Part shown: in pieces, positions 1 to 7,589 of the stretch
How positions within the stretch are numbered: position 1 is the stretch's first letter
Layout of the letters: every line of letters begins with the position of its first letter
Origin: a virus
Virus record (IMG/VR): IMGVR_UViG_3300022752_000037
Span: 31,264-95,263 of that record
Length of the DNA stretch: 64,000 nt
Strand: one strand, 5' to 3'
The notes under the pieces: generated by a model
What the model saw: only the letters and a program-made list of their open reading frames with translations
What the model was told of the DNA's origin: nothing
Database searches by the model: none
Program-made: the position numbers and the translations under genes

Positions 1-216
1 TACTAGCATGTTAAATTCTTCTTGATGCCTGTTATTAAAATTTAAACTTTTTAATGCTTTAAGATTTATACTAAAGCTAACATGATATTGAAATTTAAAT
101 TTAGGTGCTAAACGAATATCATCATCATCGAACAATCGTGCAGCATGACGAAAATCACTTACAATACCCTTAGGGTTAGTCAAGGATTTTAGGTAATTAT
201 TAATTTTTGATGTCAT
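1..216 (-). CDS. Tail-tube-family virion protein, N-terminal part (cut by window edge)
   Basis: The reading frame starts at an ATG at 216 and runs off the left edge, so only the first 72 residues are visible. It begins MTSKINNYLKSL. After about 35 residues it has the pattern L-A-P-K-F-K-F-Q-Y-H-V-S-F, which resembles P-K-L-K-Y-R-F-R-V-S-F near the start of the adjacent tail tube protein. In T4 several tube-fold proteins exist (gp19, gp48, gp54), so this may be a second tube or tube-cap protein. It lies downstream of gp19, separated from it by a terminator. Which T4 protein it matches cannot be settled from 72 residues. Confidence 0.6.
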   Translation of the reverse strand, partial: MTSKINNYLKSLTNPKGIVSDFRHAARLFDDDDIRLAPKFKFQYHVSFSINLKALKSLNFNNRHQEEFNMLV

Positions 217-260
217 ACTATATTTATCAGCATTATAATATGCGTAGTTTATAAGAGTTT

Positions 261-288
261 AAAAAAAAGCACCGTTTCCGGTGCTTTT
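261..288 (-). terminator. Rho-independent terminator after the tail tube gene
   Basis: On the minus strand an AAAAGCACCG / CGGTGCTTTT stem closes on a GAAA tetraloop and runs into a tract of eight T (261-268). It lies 14 bases past the stop of the tail tube gene and ends the gp18-gp19 unit. Confidence 0.9.
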
Positions 289-301
289 AATTTTAGGATT
301 A

Positions 302-940
302 TTAACCTAGACCAGCTGAACCGGTAGCGAATTCTCCTATTGTACGAGCTACAACTTGTCCAACACCCTGAGCAATTGGGAACTGAGTACAGTTATCCAT
401 TTGTATGGTTAAAGCTATTGTAGCTGGAGCACTGTCAGAGTAGGCAAGATTTTGATAATTTGCCTGTTGAATGTAGCAACCGACTATATCCCATGTTTCT
501 AAGACAAATCCGGATCCATCAATACCGTTTTGACCATCAAGTATTTCGATTAGCATTTGAAACTTATAATTACTTGCAGCAGCAGCACTACTTTGTTCTA
601 AAAAGTCAAACTGTTTCTGAAGTTGGGCCCCTACTGCTTTGCTAATGTTTCCATTAGCATCGTCTCGTAGATTTAATGTCATCGGGTTCCATGTGTGTTT
701 TCCTGCATAATTAACTTTACTGTTATAAACGTCTATAACCTGATTAACAAATTGTACTGTGGGTCTGGTAACATCAATTACCTGTTTTGTTAATTCATTT
801 AAACCATTTCCACCTGTTCCAAACGAAATAAAGCTAACTCTAAAGCGATATTTCAGCTTAGGCATTAGCATACCTTGAGAAGTAGCACTTTGATTAGATG
901 CTAATGGAACTGTGAATTTTGAAAGTGAAGCAATTGCCAT
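302..940 (-). CDS. gp19: Tail tube protein gp19
   Basis: This 212-residue protein is the subunit of the inner tail tube through which DNA passes. The N-terminal third has P-K-L-K-Y-R-F-R-V-S-F, and the middle has the family pattern V-N-Q-V-I-D-V-Y-N-S followed by W-N-P-M-T-L-N-L-R-D-D. The C-terminal half has W-D-I-V-G-C-Y-I-Q and ends with a strand-rich stretch that finishes D-N-C-T-Q-F-P. Length and motifs fit tube proteins of marine T4-like phages. The gene directly follows the sheath gene (15 bases apart) on the same transcript, with a good ribosome-binding site (TAGGAG) before the ATG at 940, and is closed by a strong terminator. The tube-sheath gene pair supports the call. Confidence 0.92.
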   Translation of the reverse strand: MAIASLSKFTVPLASNQSATSQGMLMPKLKYRFRVSFISFGTGGNGLNELTKQVIDVTRPTVQFVNQVIDVYNSKVNYAGKHTWNPMTLNLRDDANGNISKAVGAQLQKQFDFLEQSSAAAASNYKFQMLIEILDGQNGIDGSGFVLETWDIVGCYIQQANYQNLAYSDSAPATIALTIQMDNCTQFPIAQGVGQVVARTIGEFATGSAGLG

Positions 941-955
941 TTATATTCTCCTAAA

Positions 956-3900
956 TTAGCCTAAGCTCGCAATTTCACCTGTGTTCTTAATACGTAATGG
1001 AATGTAGATAAATTCTACAGCCTTTACAGGCTCGATAGCTACATCTAACCATAGCTCATTACGATCAATTCTACTTGGTGTGTTATTAGATTCGTCACAA
1101 ACAACAATATAATCATATATTGCTCGTTGACTTACAAGTTCTACAAGTAAAGATTCTGCTGCTGCTTTTAATTGATCTCTTGTAATCTTATCGTTTGGTT
1201 CGAAAATATAAGGTTTAGCTAATATACTTAATTGTCTACGTAGGTATACAATTAATCTGGCTACATTAACGCGGTCAAGAGCACTATTTCCTCTAGCTCT
1301 TGTTTTTTGTCCATAGCATACTAAACCAGTTCCTGTAAGGAATGTAATAGGATTAATCTTTTGTTCATACAATGTATCTCTACGACCTGTGTTAAGAGCT
1401 ACACTTCTAAACTCACCTTCACCTGTTACATATCCAACTGCTGTAGCATTTGTAATACCACCACGACGCACACCTGCTGGAGCAAACCATGGATAAGAAA
1501 CTTGATCGCTTAGAGCAATTGTTCTTAGCATCATGTGACTTGGTGGGACAACAACGTTGTTACCGAAGTTGTCGCTAGTAAAGCCCCACGGATAATACAT
1601 AGCTACGTATTCATCAAACGTAGTAGCACCGATATCATTATCTTCTACAGCGACTAATTCGTTACTACTCCATCTTAGTAAGCTAGTACCATCAGATGGT
1701 AGTCTAGCTGGACTATCTCCTACTACAAAACCTGTTAATGCACGATCGTAGTTTAGTGTAACCAATTCGCCTATTAGCTCAGGATACCCTGGGCAAGCTA
1801 ATAAATTAAACACACGACGCTCTTCGTCTCTAAGATCCTCGTTACTATTAACTGCTGCTTGGAGTGCTGTTACAACAACTTTTCTTTGGGCTTTACGTCC
1901 GAAACTACCTGATCCACTATCCTGATTTCCACTGATTGTAACCCAACGATGTGGATAATATGTTCCCATTGGACTGTTGTCACGTGGATTATCTTCTGAT
2001 GGATTAATATAATCACGCTTGAATTGTTTTACATTAAATCCACTACGACGTAAATTCCATAATAACATTCCTTTTGGATACAACGCAGGGTCCGGAGCAT
2101 CTGGGTCTAAAAAGTCGCTTACAAGCAAGTCTGTAATACTACTTGCTTCTGCTCCTGCGTTTGATCCTACATCTGTCCAACGAACATCGGCAAATAATAC
2201 ACCTTCTTCTGTTGTTTGATCACTAGTATCACGCTTGACCCAACGCTTCACAACTGGAACATTTGTTAAGTTAGCATTATAGACATAAATTTGTGGAAAG
2301 TTTTCTAGATCACTAGTATCGACCCAAATGTCACCGTTAACTAATGATGTTACACCGTCACCTTGGGTTTCAGGTGCGCTTGCAGCCGCAATCGGACCAT
2401 TAACACCTGAGTAAACATTTTTGTAACCTTTCCAAGTTGTTCCATTATGTACCATGATGTCTACTTCATCAATAATACTACTGTACCAAATCTGTCCATC
2501 ATCAGGGATACGCTCAGGAGCTGTTCCAGAAGCAGCATATGCTAGTGGTTCCCAATTACTCGCGATAAATTCATTTGTAGCATCTGGAGCATCGTGCAAG
2601 AAACGAGTTTTTCCTGAATTAATTGCACCTGGTTCATAATCAAACACTGCAAAAATTAAAGGTAAAGGACTGGTTCCTGAACCGTTATCAAAACGCATTT
2701 CACCACCATTTAGATGCTTAATTACTAAACGATTTTGTGAATCTACTTCTGCTTGAACAAATTGAAATGCTGCATTATTAATTGCCGCCGCCAAAGTGTC
2801 TGCATCTAATGGAGCTTCTGTTGAATCGTCATTTACTGTTGTAGCTGCTGTAAATGTAATTGTTTTAATGGTTCCTAATGTCCCATCTAATAAACTTTCA
2901 CGCATTTGAAAACTATATGATGTTCCGTCTGTGAAAGTATTTGCTAGAATAGGATTACTAGTTATAACTGTTTCTCCAACAGTTCCACGTTTCCATATTT
3001 TAAAATTTACAATTGCAGGACTGGCTTCAGTATGATTTGTTTGAGCATATAGTGCTCCGGTTAATAAATTCTTTCCGCCTCCAGTAGGATCCAAACCATA
3101 AATTGCCGAATGACCATTACTATATACTGGGCATCCTACACGTTCCCATGCTAAAGTACCGCTATTAAAACGTTGGACATAGATATTTGCACCATTATTA
3201 GGTGTGGTAGTTTTTATCCATACACTGCCGGATGGTTTTGGAGTGGCGTCACTTGACTTCCATTCTGGAACCTGAGTATGAGGACTAACTTGTAATGCTA
3301 GACCTCCTGTTGCCCAGTTTGTTGAACCTACAGGCACCCATCCAGTCCCTGCTTTTTTATAGTATAAACCATGTTCATAAACATCACCGTGAACAGTTGT
3401 TAATGTTGAAGTTGCTGGATCTGTATCTACAGAAACTATTGCATAGTCTCCGAATGAACCTACTGCTGCTTTTGGAGCACCTGTAGTGATATCAACTTTA
3501 CTTACTTCTGTAATAACTATGGGTGTTTTGCTTACAAATTTTTGTCCTCCTGCTGTAATAGCAGAAGAATCCCATTCAAATATCCCAAATTTTGTAATAC
3601 CTGTATGGAACCAATGTGTACCTCCTATTGGAGTACTAGCTGGTTCTGTAGCAGAGGGCTGTAATTGATTTAAATCAATATCTGCTCTTACTACATAAGC
3701 TCTATTACTTACTCCTAAAAAGCTATAGGCTGCTTGTAATCCATATTCATTTAACTCGCCAGCATGAACTGGATTTCCACTGATATCTGTCTGAAATACT
3801 GGATCTCCAAAATAATCAGCAAGGTCACGTTGACTGGTTAATAGATAAATTTGTCCGGCATTAGCTTTTAGAGTTCCTAGTGCTAAACCTGATCCGGATC

Positions 3901-4018
3901 CGTTAGTTTTGTTCTCAGCCGAGGCAACCACAATTAAAGGAACTGTGCCAGGTTCGGCTGGTGTATAAAATGACTCGTCAATAACTTTGACTTCTACGCC
4001 TGGTGAACTTAATGCCAT
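956..4018 (-). CDS. gp18: Contractile tail sheath protein gp18
   Basis: This 1020-residue protein forms the contractile sheath around the tube. The N-terminus M-A-L-S-S-P-G-V-E-V-K-V-I-D-E-S is typical of T4-like sheaths. The C-terminal third holds the conserved sheath core, with a stretch around W-F-A-P-A-G-V-R-R-G and the end region L-W-L-D-V-A-I-E-P-V-K-A-V-E-F-I. A longer frame reaches back to a TTG at 4114, but the ATG at 4018 is preferred: it has AGGAG seven bases upstream and lies 32 bases after a perfect late-promoter box. It is much longer than T4 gp18 (659 residues). The extra length is a central domain rich in short beta-strand segments, probably exposed on the outside of the sheath. 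Confidence 0.93.
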   Translation of the reverse strand: MALSSPGVEVKVIDESFYTPAEPGTVPLIVVASAENKTNGSGSGLALGTLKANAGQIYLLTSQRDLADYFGDPVFQTDISGNPVHAGELNEYGLQAAYSFLGVSNRAYVVRADIDLNQLQPSATEPASTPIGGTHWFHTGITKFGIFEWDSSAITAGGQKFVSKTPIVITEVSKVDITTGAPKAAVGSFGDYAIVSVDTDPATSTLTTVHGDVYEHGLYYKKAGTGWVPVGSTNWATGGLALQVSPHTQVPEWKSSDATPKPSGSVWIKTTTPNNGANIYVQRFNSGTLAWERVGCPVYSNGHSAIYGLDPTGGGKNLLTGALYAQTNHTEASPAIVNFKIWKRGTVGETVITSNPILANTFTDGTSYSFQMRESLLDGTLGTIKTITFTAATTVNDDSTEAPLDADTLAAAINNAAFQFVQAEVDSQNRLVIKHLNGGEMRFDNGSGTSPLPLIFAVFDYEPGAINSGKTRFLHDAPDATNEFIASNWEPLAYAASGTAPERIPDDGQIWYSSIIDEVDIMVHNGTTWKGYKNVYSGVNGPIAAASAPETQGDGVTSLVNGDIWVDTSDLENFPQIYVYNANLTNVPVVKRWVKRDTSDQTTEEGVLFADVRWTDVGSNAGAEASSITDLLVSDFLDPDAPDPALYPKGMLLWNLRRSGFNVKQFKRDYINPSEDNPRDNSPMGTYYPHRWVTISGNQDSGSGSFGRKAQRKVVVTALQAAVNSNEDLRDEERRVFNLLACPGYPELIGELVTLNYDRALTGFVVGDSPARLPSDGTSLLRWSSNELVAVEDNDIGATTFDEYVAMYYPWGFTSDNFGNNVVVPPSHMMLRTIALSDQVSYPWFAPAGVRRGGITNATAVGYVTGEGEFRSVALNTGRRDTLYEQKINPITFLTGTGLVCYGQKTRARGNSALDRVNVARLIVYLRRQLSILAKPYIFEPNDKITRDQLKAAAESLLVELVSQRAIYDYIVVCDESNNTPSRIDRNELWLDVAIEPVKAVEFIYIPLRIKNTGEIASLG

Positions 4019-4050
4019 CTTGGATTCTCCTAAGGTTTCTGTTCTAATAT

Positions 4051-4058
4051 TATTTATA
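4051..4058 (-). promoter_or_regulatory. T4-type late promoter for gp18-gp19
   Basis: A perfect TATAAATA box on the minus strand lies 32 bases before the sheath ATG, with no matching -35 element, as expected for promoters read by phage late sigma factor gp55. Confidence 0.8.
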
Positions 4059-4128
4059 GTATTCCTGCAAAAATAATCAGTTATAACCTTAGGAAAAGGT
4101 ACAAAAAAGGGCAACTAAATAGTAAATT

Positions 4129-4467
4129 ATGCGTCCGTTATGTTTGTGTAAACTAAGACCTGCCGCCATTAATTATAAAAAAAATGGTAAAATTTATTAT
4201 AGAAAAAAATGTGAAACATGCTTACGCTATGGAGGCGTAAGCAAAGGAGATCCGAAATGGTACCAAGAAGGATACAGAATAAAATTAATCTGTGATAAAT
4301 GCGGTTATAAAAGTAAACATAAAGAACAATTTGATGTTTATCATATAGACGGAAACTTAAACAATAACCGGTTCGCTAATTTAAAGACAGTATGTGCGAA
4401 TTGTCAACGTGTTCTGCATATTGAGCATCATATTTGGAGGCGAGGTGATCCTCAACCAGATTTTTAA
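4129..4467 (+). CDS. HNH homing-type endonuclease
   Basis: This 112-residue protein has two C-x-x-C pairs (C-E-T-C and C-D-K-C) followed by the HNH core: V-Y-H-I-D-G-N-L-N-N-N-R-F, then N-L-K-T-V-C-A-N-C-Q. HNH enzymes cut or nick DNA using a beta-beta-alpha metal site, and phage versions of this size are often free-standing homing endonucleases. It stands alone on the plus strand between sheath and gp1, and its last 92 bases overlap the 3' end of gp1 tail to tail. No Shine-Dalgarno sequence is visible. The ATG lies seven bases after an ACTAAATA box (4114-4121), so the message may be leaderless. Its insertion between structural genes fits a mobile intergenic nuclease. Confidence 0.8.
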   Translation: MRPLCLCKLRPAAINYKKNGKIYYRKKCETCLRYGGVSKGDPKWYQEGYRIKLICDKCGYKSKHKEQFDVYHIDGNLNNNRFANLKTVCANCQRVLHIEHHIWRRGDPQPDF

Positions 4468-5074
4468 GTTGGCCGAACAATGTGTCCATGCTGCCGTTAT
4501 TATCTATAATATAGTCTATGTCTCCACCGACCCAGCTTGTTTCACTAGAGTGGATATTTAATTCTGACATTCGTTGTTTACTAATTGCCCAACTCATGTT
4601 GGTAGGGCCTTTATTCATGTTAACAGCATCATCATACCAGTCAGGATCTGGACCACGACGAACTCTTACTACTAGACCTTTGGCATTGTGTATAGCTTGA
4701 ATTTCGTTAGGAAATCTTACATCACTGATAACAATGTTATCTTTAGTTTTTCTCAGTTTATTTTCTAGACTAGCAATCCAGATATCATCGTGAAACCCTT
4801 GACGACATACTTCAGTGCCCCAATATTGTAAAACCCAACGTGGAGTAATTTGTCTGCCTAACCGATTTGACCACCAAAAATCTACTTGATCACGCCAAGC
4901 ACGACTTTCTGCTGTGCGTCCTTCTAATAGGGTTCTATCCCAGCCAAACACTGCTGCTACAGCATCTTTTAAGGTATTGGCGAAACTGTCCCGCCTGAAT
5001 TCATGAAAATTAACAAGGTAATCTGCTGCGGTATCTTTGCCAGATCCTATAAATCCAACGAAGCCAATGATCAT
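4376..5074 (-). CDS. gp1: Deoxynucleoside monophosphate kinase gp1
   Basis: This 232-residue protein phosphorylates deoxynucleoside monophosphates (in T4 dGMP, dTMP and hydroxymethyl-dCMP) for phage DNA synthesis. The N-terminus I-I-G-F-V-G-F-I-G-S-G-K-D-T is the P-loop (G-x-x-x-x-G-K-D/S-T). Later segments I-V-I-S-D-V-R-F-P-N-E and V-V-R-V-R-R-G fit the T4 gp1 family. It is an early metabolic gene placed among late virion genes, and uniquely here it has a sigma70-type promoter. An inverted repeat overlaps its ribosome-binding site and start codon (see 5073-5096). Its 3' end overlaps the HNH gene. Confidence 0.9.
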   Translation of the reverse strand: MIIGFVGFIGSGKDTAADYLVNFHEFRRDSFANTLKDAVAAVFGWDRTLLEGRTAESRAWRDQVDFWWSNRLGRQITPRWVLQYWGTEVCRQGFHDDIWIASLENKLRKTKDNIVISDVRFPNEIQAIHNAKGLVVRVRRGPDPDWYDDAVNMNKGPTNMSWAISKQRMSELNIHSSETSWVGGDIDYIIDNNGSMDTLFGQLKNLVEDHLASKYDAQYAEHVDNSHILSLN

Positions 5075-5096
5075 AGTATCTCCTTAGTGATACTAT
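5073..5096 (-). promoter_or_regulatory. Inverted repeat enclosing the gp1 ribosome-binding site
   Basis: On the minus strand ATAGTATC and GATACTAT form a perfect 8-base inverted repeat. The 8-base spacer ACTAAGGA holds most of the Shine-Dalgarno sequence, and the 3' arm includes the first two bases of the gp1 ATG. In a read-through message this would hide the start. The expected start of transcription from the promoter at 5097-5125 (about 5090) lies inside the 5' arm, so that message would lack the hairpin. A DNA operator is the alternative. Confidence 0.65.
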
Positions 5097-5125
5097 ATTT
5101 TATAAAATTTATTCTACATTGTCAA
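5097..5125 (-). promoter_or_regulatory. Sigma70-type (early) promoter for gp1
   Basis: On the minus strand a perfect TTGACA (5120-5125) is followed, after a 17-base spacer, by TAAAAT (5097-5102). This is the only convincing host-type promoter noticed in the window, and it faces an early nucleotide-metabolism gene. Confidence 0.7.
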
Positions 5126-5128
5126 GAA

Positions 5129-5485
5129 TTATACACCATATTTGTTAGGTTTTGGCTTGGCTACTATACTCTGTTTATTTACTGATTTTAATTCTTGACT
5201 TGGGCCTTTTCCAACTATAGTTTTTCCTTTAATGCCTTGGTTTTTCTGTGCTTGGTTAACTATATCTTCTTCACCTTTACTGTACATCCAAACAGCAGGA
5301 ACATCTTTAGCCGGCCCTTCTTTAGCTACTGGTTTATCAGGAGCTCCTGCCATGGCTATACCAAATCTATACATTCCATAATATTGATCTATATCTCCGT
5401 ACTGTTTAGCATGAGATCCAGATTGTTTGATATTTTTACCTAGTTTTTTTTCTGCTTTTTCAATTAATATATCTCTAACTTTCAT
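5129..5485 (-). CDS. Small protein of unknown function
   Basis: This 118-residue protein begins M-K-V-R-D-I-L-I-E-K-A-E and is lysine- and glutamine-rich with a basic, low-complexity C-terminal half (K-P-K-P-N-K-Y-G-V at the end). No catalytic motif or membrane segment is visible. The start M-K-x-x-D-I-L/I-x-E recurs at the start of virion-associated proteins in marine T4-like phages, and the M15-like gene at the other end of this window begins in a similar way (M-K-A-H-E-I-V-F-E). It lies three bases after gp13 and was probably made from the same message, so a minor virion role is possible. I do not recognise a function. Confidence 0.7.
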   Translation of the reverse strand: MKVRDILIEKAEKKLGKNIKQSGSHAKQYGDIDQYYGMYRFGIAMAGAPDKPVAKEGPAKDVPAVWMYSKGEEDIVNQAQKNQGIKGKTIVGKGPSQELKSVNKQSIVAKPKPNKYGV

Positions 5486-5488
5486 AAG

Positions 5489-6250
5489 TTAACCTATCAC
5501 AAAAGTATATCCTGTGCCACCAGGTATCAAATCAAATAATTCTTTTTCAAGCCTCTCAATATCAGCTAATCCTTGTGTTTTAAGATCACCCCCGTTAAGT
5601 TGACTACCTCCTTGGGGTCCAGCAATAGTAGCAAATTTGCTTCTTGCTTCTCCAAGTATAATTTTACAATTAGCCAAGGTATAATCTAAAATCCACTGGC
5701 GTGCATATAGATCGTTTAAAAGGACAAAATCGGGCCTAAAATTCTGTACTCTAAGCATTAGTGTTTCACCCTCTGTGAATGGACGTTGTAAAACTCTAAA
5801 AGTTCTGCTATATTGAATCCATTGAAATTCGATATAACTTCCAAAGATTTTACCTATCATTTCTTGGTAACTAGCAAACATATAGTAAGTTGCTATGCCG
5901 CCTAACATTGTACTGTTTAAAAGATAGGTGTTAGTATAAGCTAGATTGAATGGTTCGAAATTAGTGCCTGTTCCACCACCAGTTCTGCTTCCTAATGTTC
6001 TACGAAAACAACTTTGTACATTGATAATTTCATCGCTAAGTTTATAATCATTTTTATCTTTTTCTAAAGTCAAAAAGCAATAACTTTCTTCTACACTATT
6101 ACTACTGCGTTGTCTAAATTTAGCTAGGGTACGATTAAGTGCTGTTTCATAATGTGTAGGGTCTAGTTCGACATCGATCATACCGTCGCCTAGCATTGTT
6201 CTGCAATAATCGTAAACTTTTTGACGTTCTTCTTGCGGATTATCGTTCAT
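5489..6250 (-). CDS. gp13: Neck protein gp13
   Basis: This 253-residue protein is the neck subunit that helps close the filled head and join it to the tail. The C-terminal part matches the T4 gp13 layout: a region R-Q-W-I-L-D-Y-T-L-A-N-C-K, then G-P-Q-G-G-S-Q-L-N-G-G, an acidic helix with L-E-K-E-L-F-D-L, and an end in G-x-x-F-V-I-G like the T4 end F-G-I-L-V-G. An ATG at 6262 is in frame, but the ATG at 6250 has GGAG six bases upstream (that GGAG overlaps the first ATG), so 6250 is preferred. It is divergent from gp14, its usual partner, so the gp13-gp14-gp15 order is kept but split across strands. Confidence 0.8.
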   Translation of the reverse strand: MNDNPQEERQKVYDYCRTMLGDGMIDVELDPTHYETALNRTLAKFRQRSSNSVEESYCFLTLEKDKNDYKLSDEIINVQSCFRRTLGSRTGGGTGTNFEPFNLAYTNTYLLNSTMLGGIATYYMFASYQEMIGKIFGSYIEFQWIQYSRTFRVLQRPFTEGETLMLRVQNFRPDFVLLNDLYARQWILDYTLANCKIILGEARSKFATIAGPQGGSQLNGGDLKTQGLADIERLEKELFDLIPGGTGYTFVIG

Positions 6251-6272
6251 ACATTTCTCCATTAATATTTAC

Positions 6273-6280
6273 CATAAATA
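6273..6280 (+). promoter_or_regulatory. Late promoter for the gp14 unit
   Basis: CATAAATA ends seven bases before the gp14 ATG, so transcription should begin about two bases before the start codon. A weaker GGTAAATA on the minus strand (6266-6273) could serve gp13. Confidence 0.6.
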
Positions 6281-6287
6281 TATTACT

Positions 6288-7589
6288 ATGCCACGTTTAT
6301 CATTATACCGTCCTGAAAAGGGTAACGATTACAAATTTTTAGACAGAAACATTAGTGAAATGTTTCAAATAGGTGGAACCGATTTATACTTTCACAAGTA
6401 TATTGGACCCCTCAACACTCCAGAAGGCGAATCTACTCCTGAAAGACCTCACTATGCCAGTCAAAGTGAAACCAACATACAGGATTTACTTTTTTTAGAA
6501 AATCGAGATAGAAAGTATGATTCTAGTATATATACATTACGTGGAATTTATAATGTAGCAGATATAGATTTTAATTTAAGTCAGTTTGGATTATGGTTAG
6601 ATAATGATACTTTAACCTTAACTGTTCACATTAACGATACAGTAAAATTAATAGGACGTAAACCTTTAAGTGGTGATGTAATTGAGTTACCACATCTACG
6701 TGATGAATTTGCTTTAAACAATTTTGATACTGCTCTTCCTAGATTCTATGTCATTGAAGATGTAGGGCGTGCTAGCGAAGGATTTAGTAGAACTTGGTAT
6801 CCTCATTTATATCGTTTAAAATTAAAAAAAATCACAGACAGTCAACAATATGCTGATATATTAAAAACGCCCACAGATAAAGATGCTAATTTTGTTGGAG
6901 ATTATAGCGAAACAACTACATATCAACCTGGAGAGATAGTTAGATTTCAAGGAGGGTTGTATACTGTATTATCTATAATTACTGGAACCGAACCACCGGA
7001 TACAACATATTATATGCCCTATGTAGAAACCACCATTAGAGATATTTTGAGTACTCAAAATAAAGCATTAGAAATCAATGATGCTATAATTTCAGAAGCA
7101 GAAGAAAACACTCCAAAAAGTGGCTATGAAACTAGACAATTTTTTACATTAGCTGCTAATGAAGAAGGAAAGCCTGCTTTAATTACAGCTGATGATACTT
7201 TACCGCCTCCTGATGCAAGTTCTACAACTATGGATGCTAGCAGAATTATGGAGCGTCCTATTAGAACTGGTTATGCAGGATATATGTTAGGAGATGGAGT
7301 ACCAGATAATGGAGTACAATTTGGGTTTGGTGGGAGCTTCCCCCAGGGTGCGATAGAAGGAGATTATTTCTTACGTACTGACTATGTGCCTAATAGACTA
7401 TTTCGTTATACCGGAAATCGTTGGCTAAAACGTGAGGATAATGTACGACATACATTAACAAATACTGATACTAGAAAAACTCGTAAAACTAGCTTTATTA
7501 ATAATACAAATGTTGATAATATAGGCGGTACAAATATTGAAGAACGTCAACCAATTAGTAAGGCCCTTAAACCTAAGGCAGATTTATAA
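6288..7589 (+). CDS. gp14: Neck protein gp14
   Basis: This 433-residue protein is the second neck subunit, which works with gp13 to complete the head. A T4 gp14-like central pattern is visible: G-R-K-P-L-S-G-D-V-I-E-L-P-H-L at about residues 122-136, then F-Y-V-I-E-D and W-Y-P-H-L-Y-R-L-K-L-K-K-I-T. T4 gp14 has the equivalent G-D-L-I-Y-F-P before a tryptophan-rich strand. It is longer than T4 gp14 (256 residues), with an extra C-terminal region that includes G-G-S-F-P-Q-G-A. No Shine-Dalgarno sequence precedes the ATG; the message is probably leaderless. The stop overlaps the gp15 start (TAATG), so the two are translationally coupled. Confidence 0.78.
   Translation: MPRLSLYRPEKGNDYKFLDRNISEMFQIGGTDLYFHKYIGPLNTPEGESTPERPHYASQSETNIQDLLFLENRDRKYDSSIYTLRGIYNVADIDFNLSQFGLWLDNDTLTLTVHINDTVKLIGRKPLSGDVIELPHLRDEFALNNFDTALPRFYVIEDVGRASEGFSRTWYPHLYRLKLKKITDSQQYADILKTPTDKDANFVGDYSETTTYQPGEIVRFQGGLYTVLSIITGTEPPDTTYYMPYVETTIRDILSTQNKALEINDAIISEAEENTPKSGYETRQFFTLAANEEGKPALITADDTLPPPDASSTTMDASRIMERPIRTGYAGYMLGDGVPDNGVQFGFGGSFPQGAIEGDYFLRTDYVPNRLFRYTGNRWLKREDNVRHTLTNTDTRKTRKTSFINNTNVDNIGGTNIEERQPISKALKPKADL

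Noticed and set aside
572-640. Possible promoter elements within the tail tube gene
   Set aside because: AT-rich matches here have no proper box or gene start behind them.
4019-4114. Extension of the sheath protein to a TTG at 4114
   Set aside because: The added residues lie across the perfect late box at 4051-4058, while the ATG at 4018 has a strong AGGAG and a typical sheath N-terminus.
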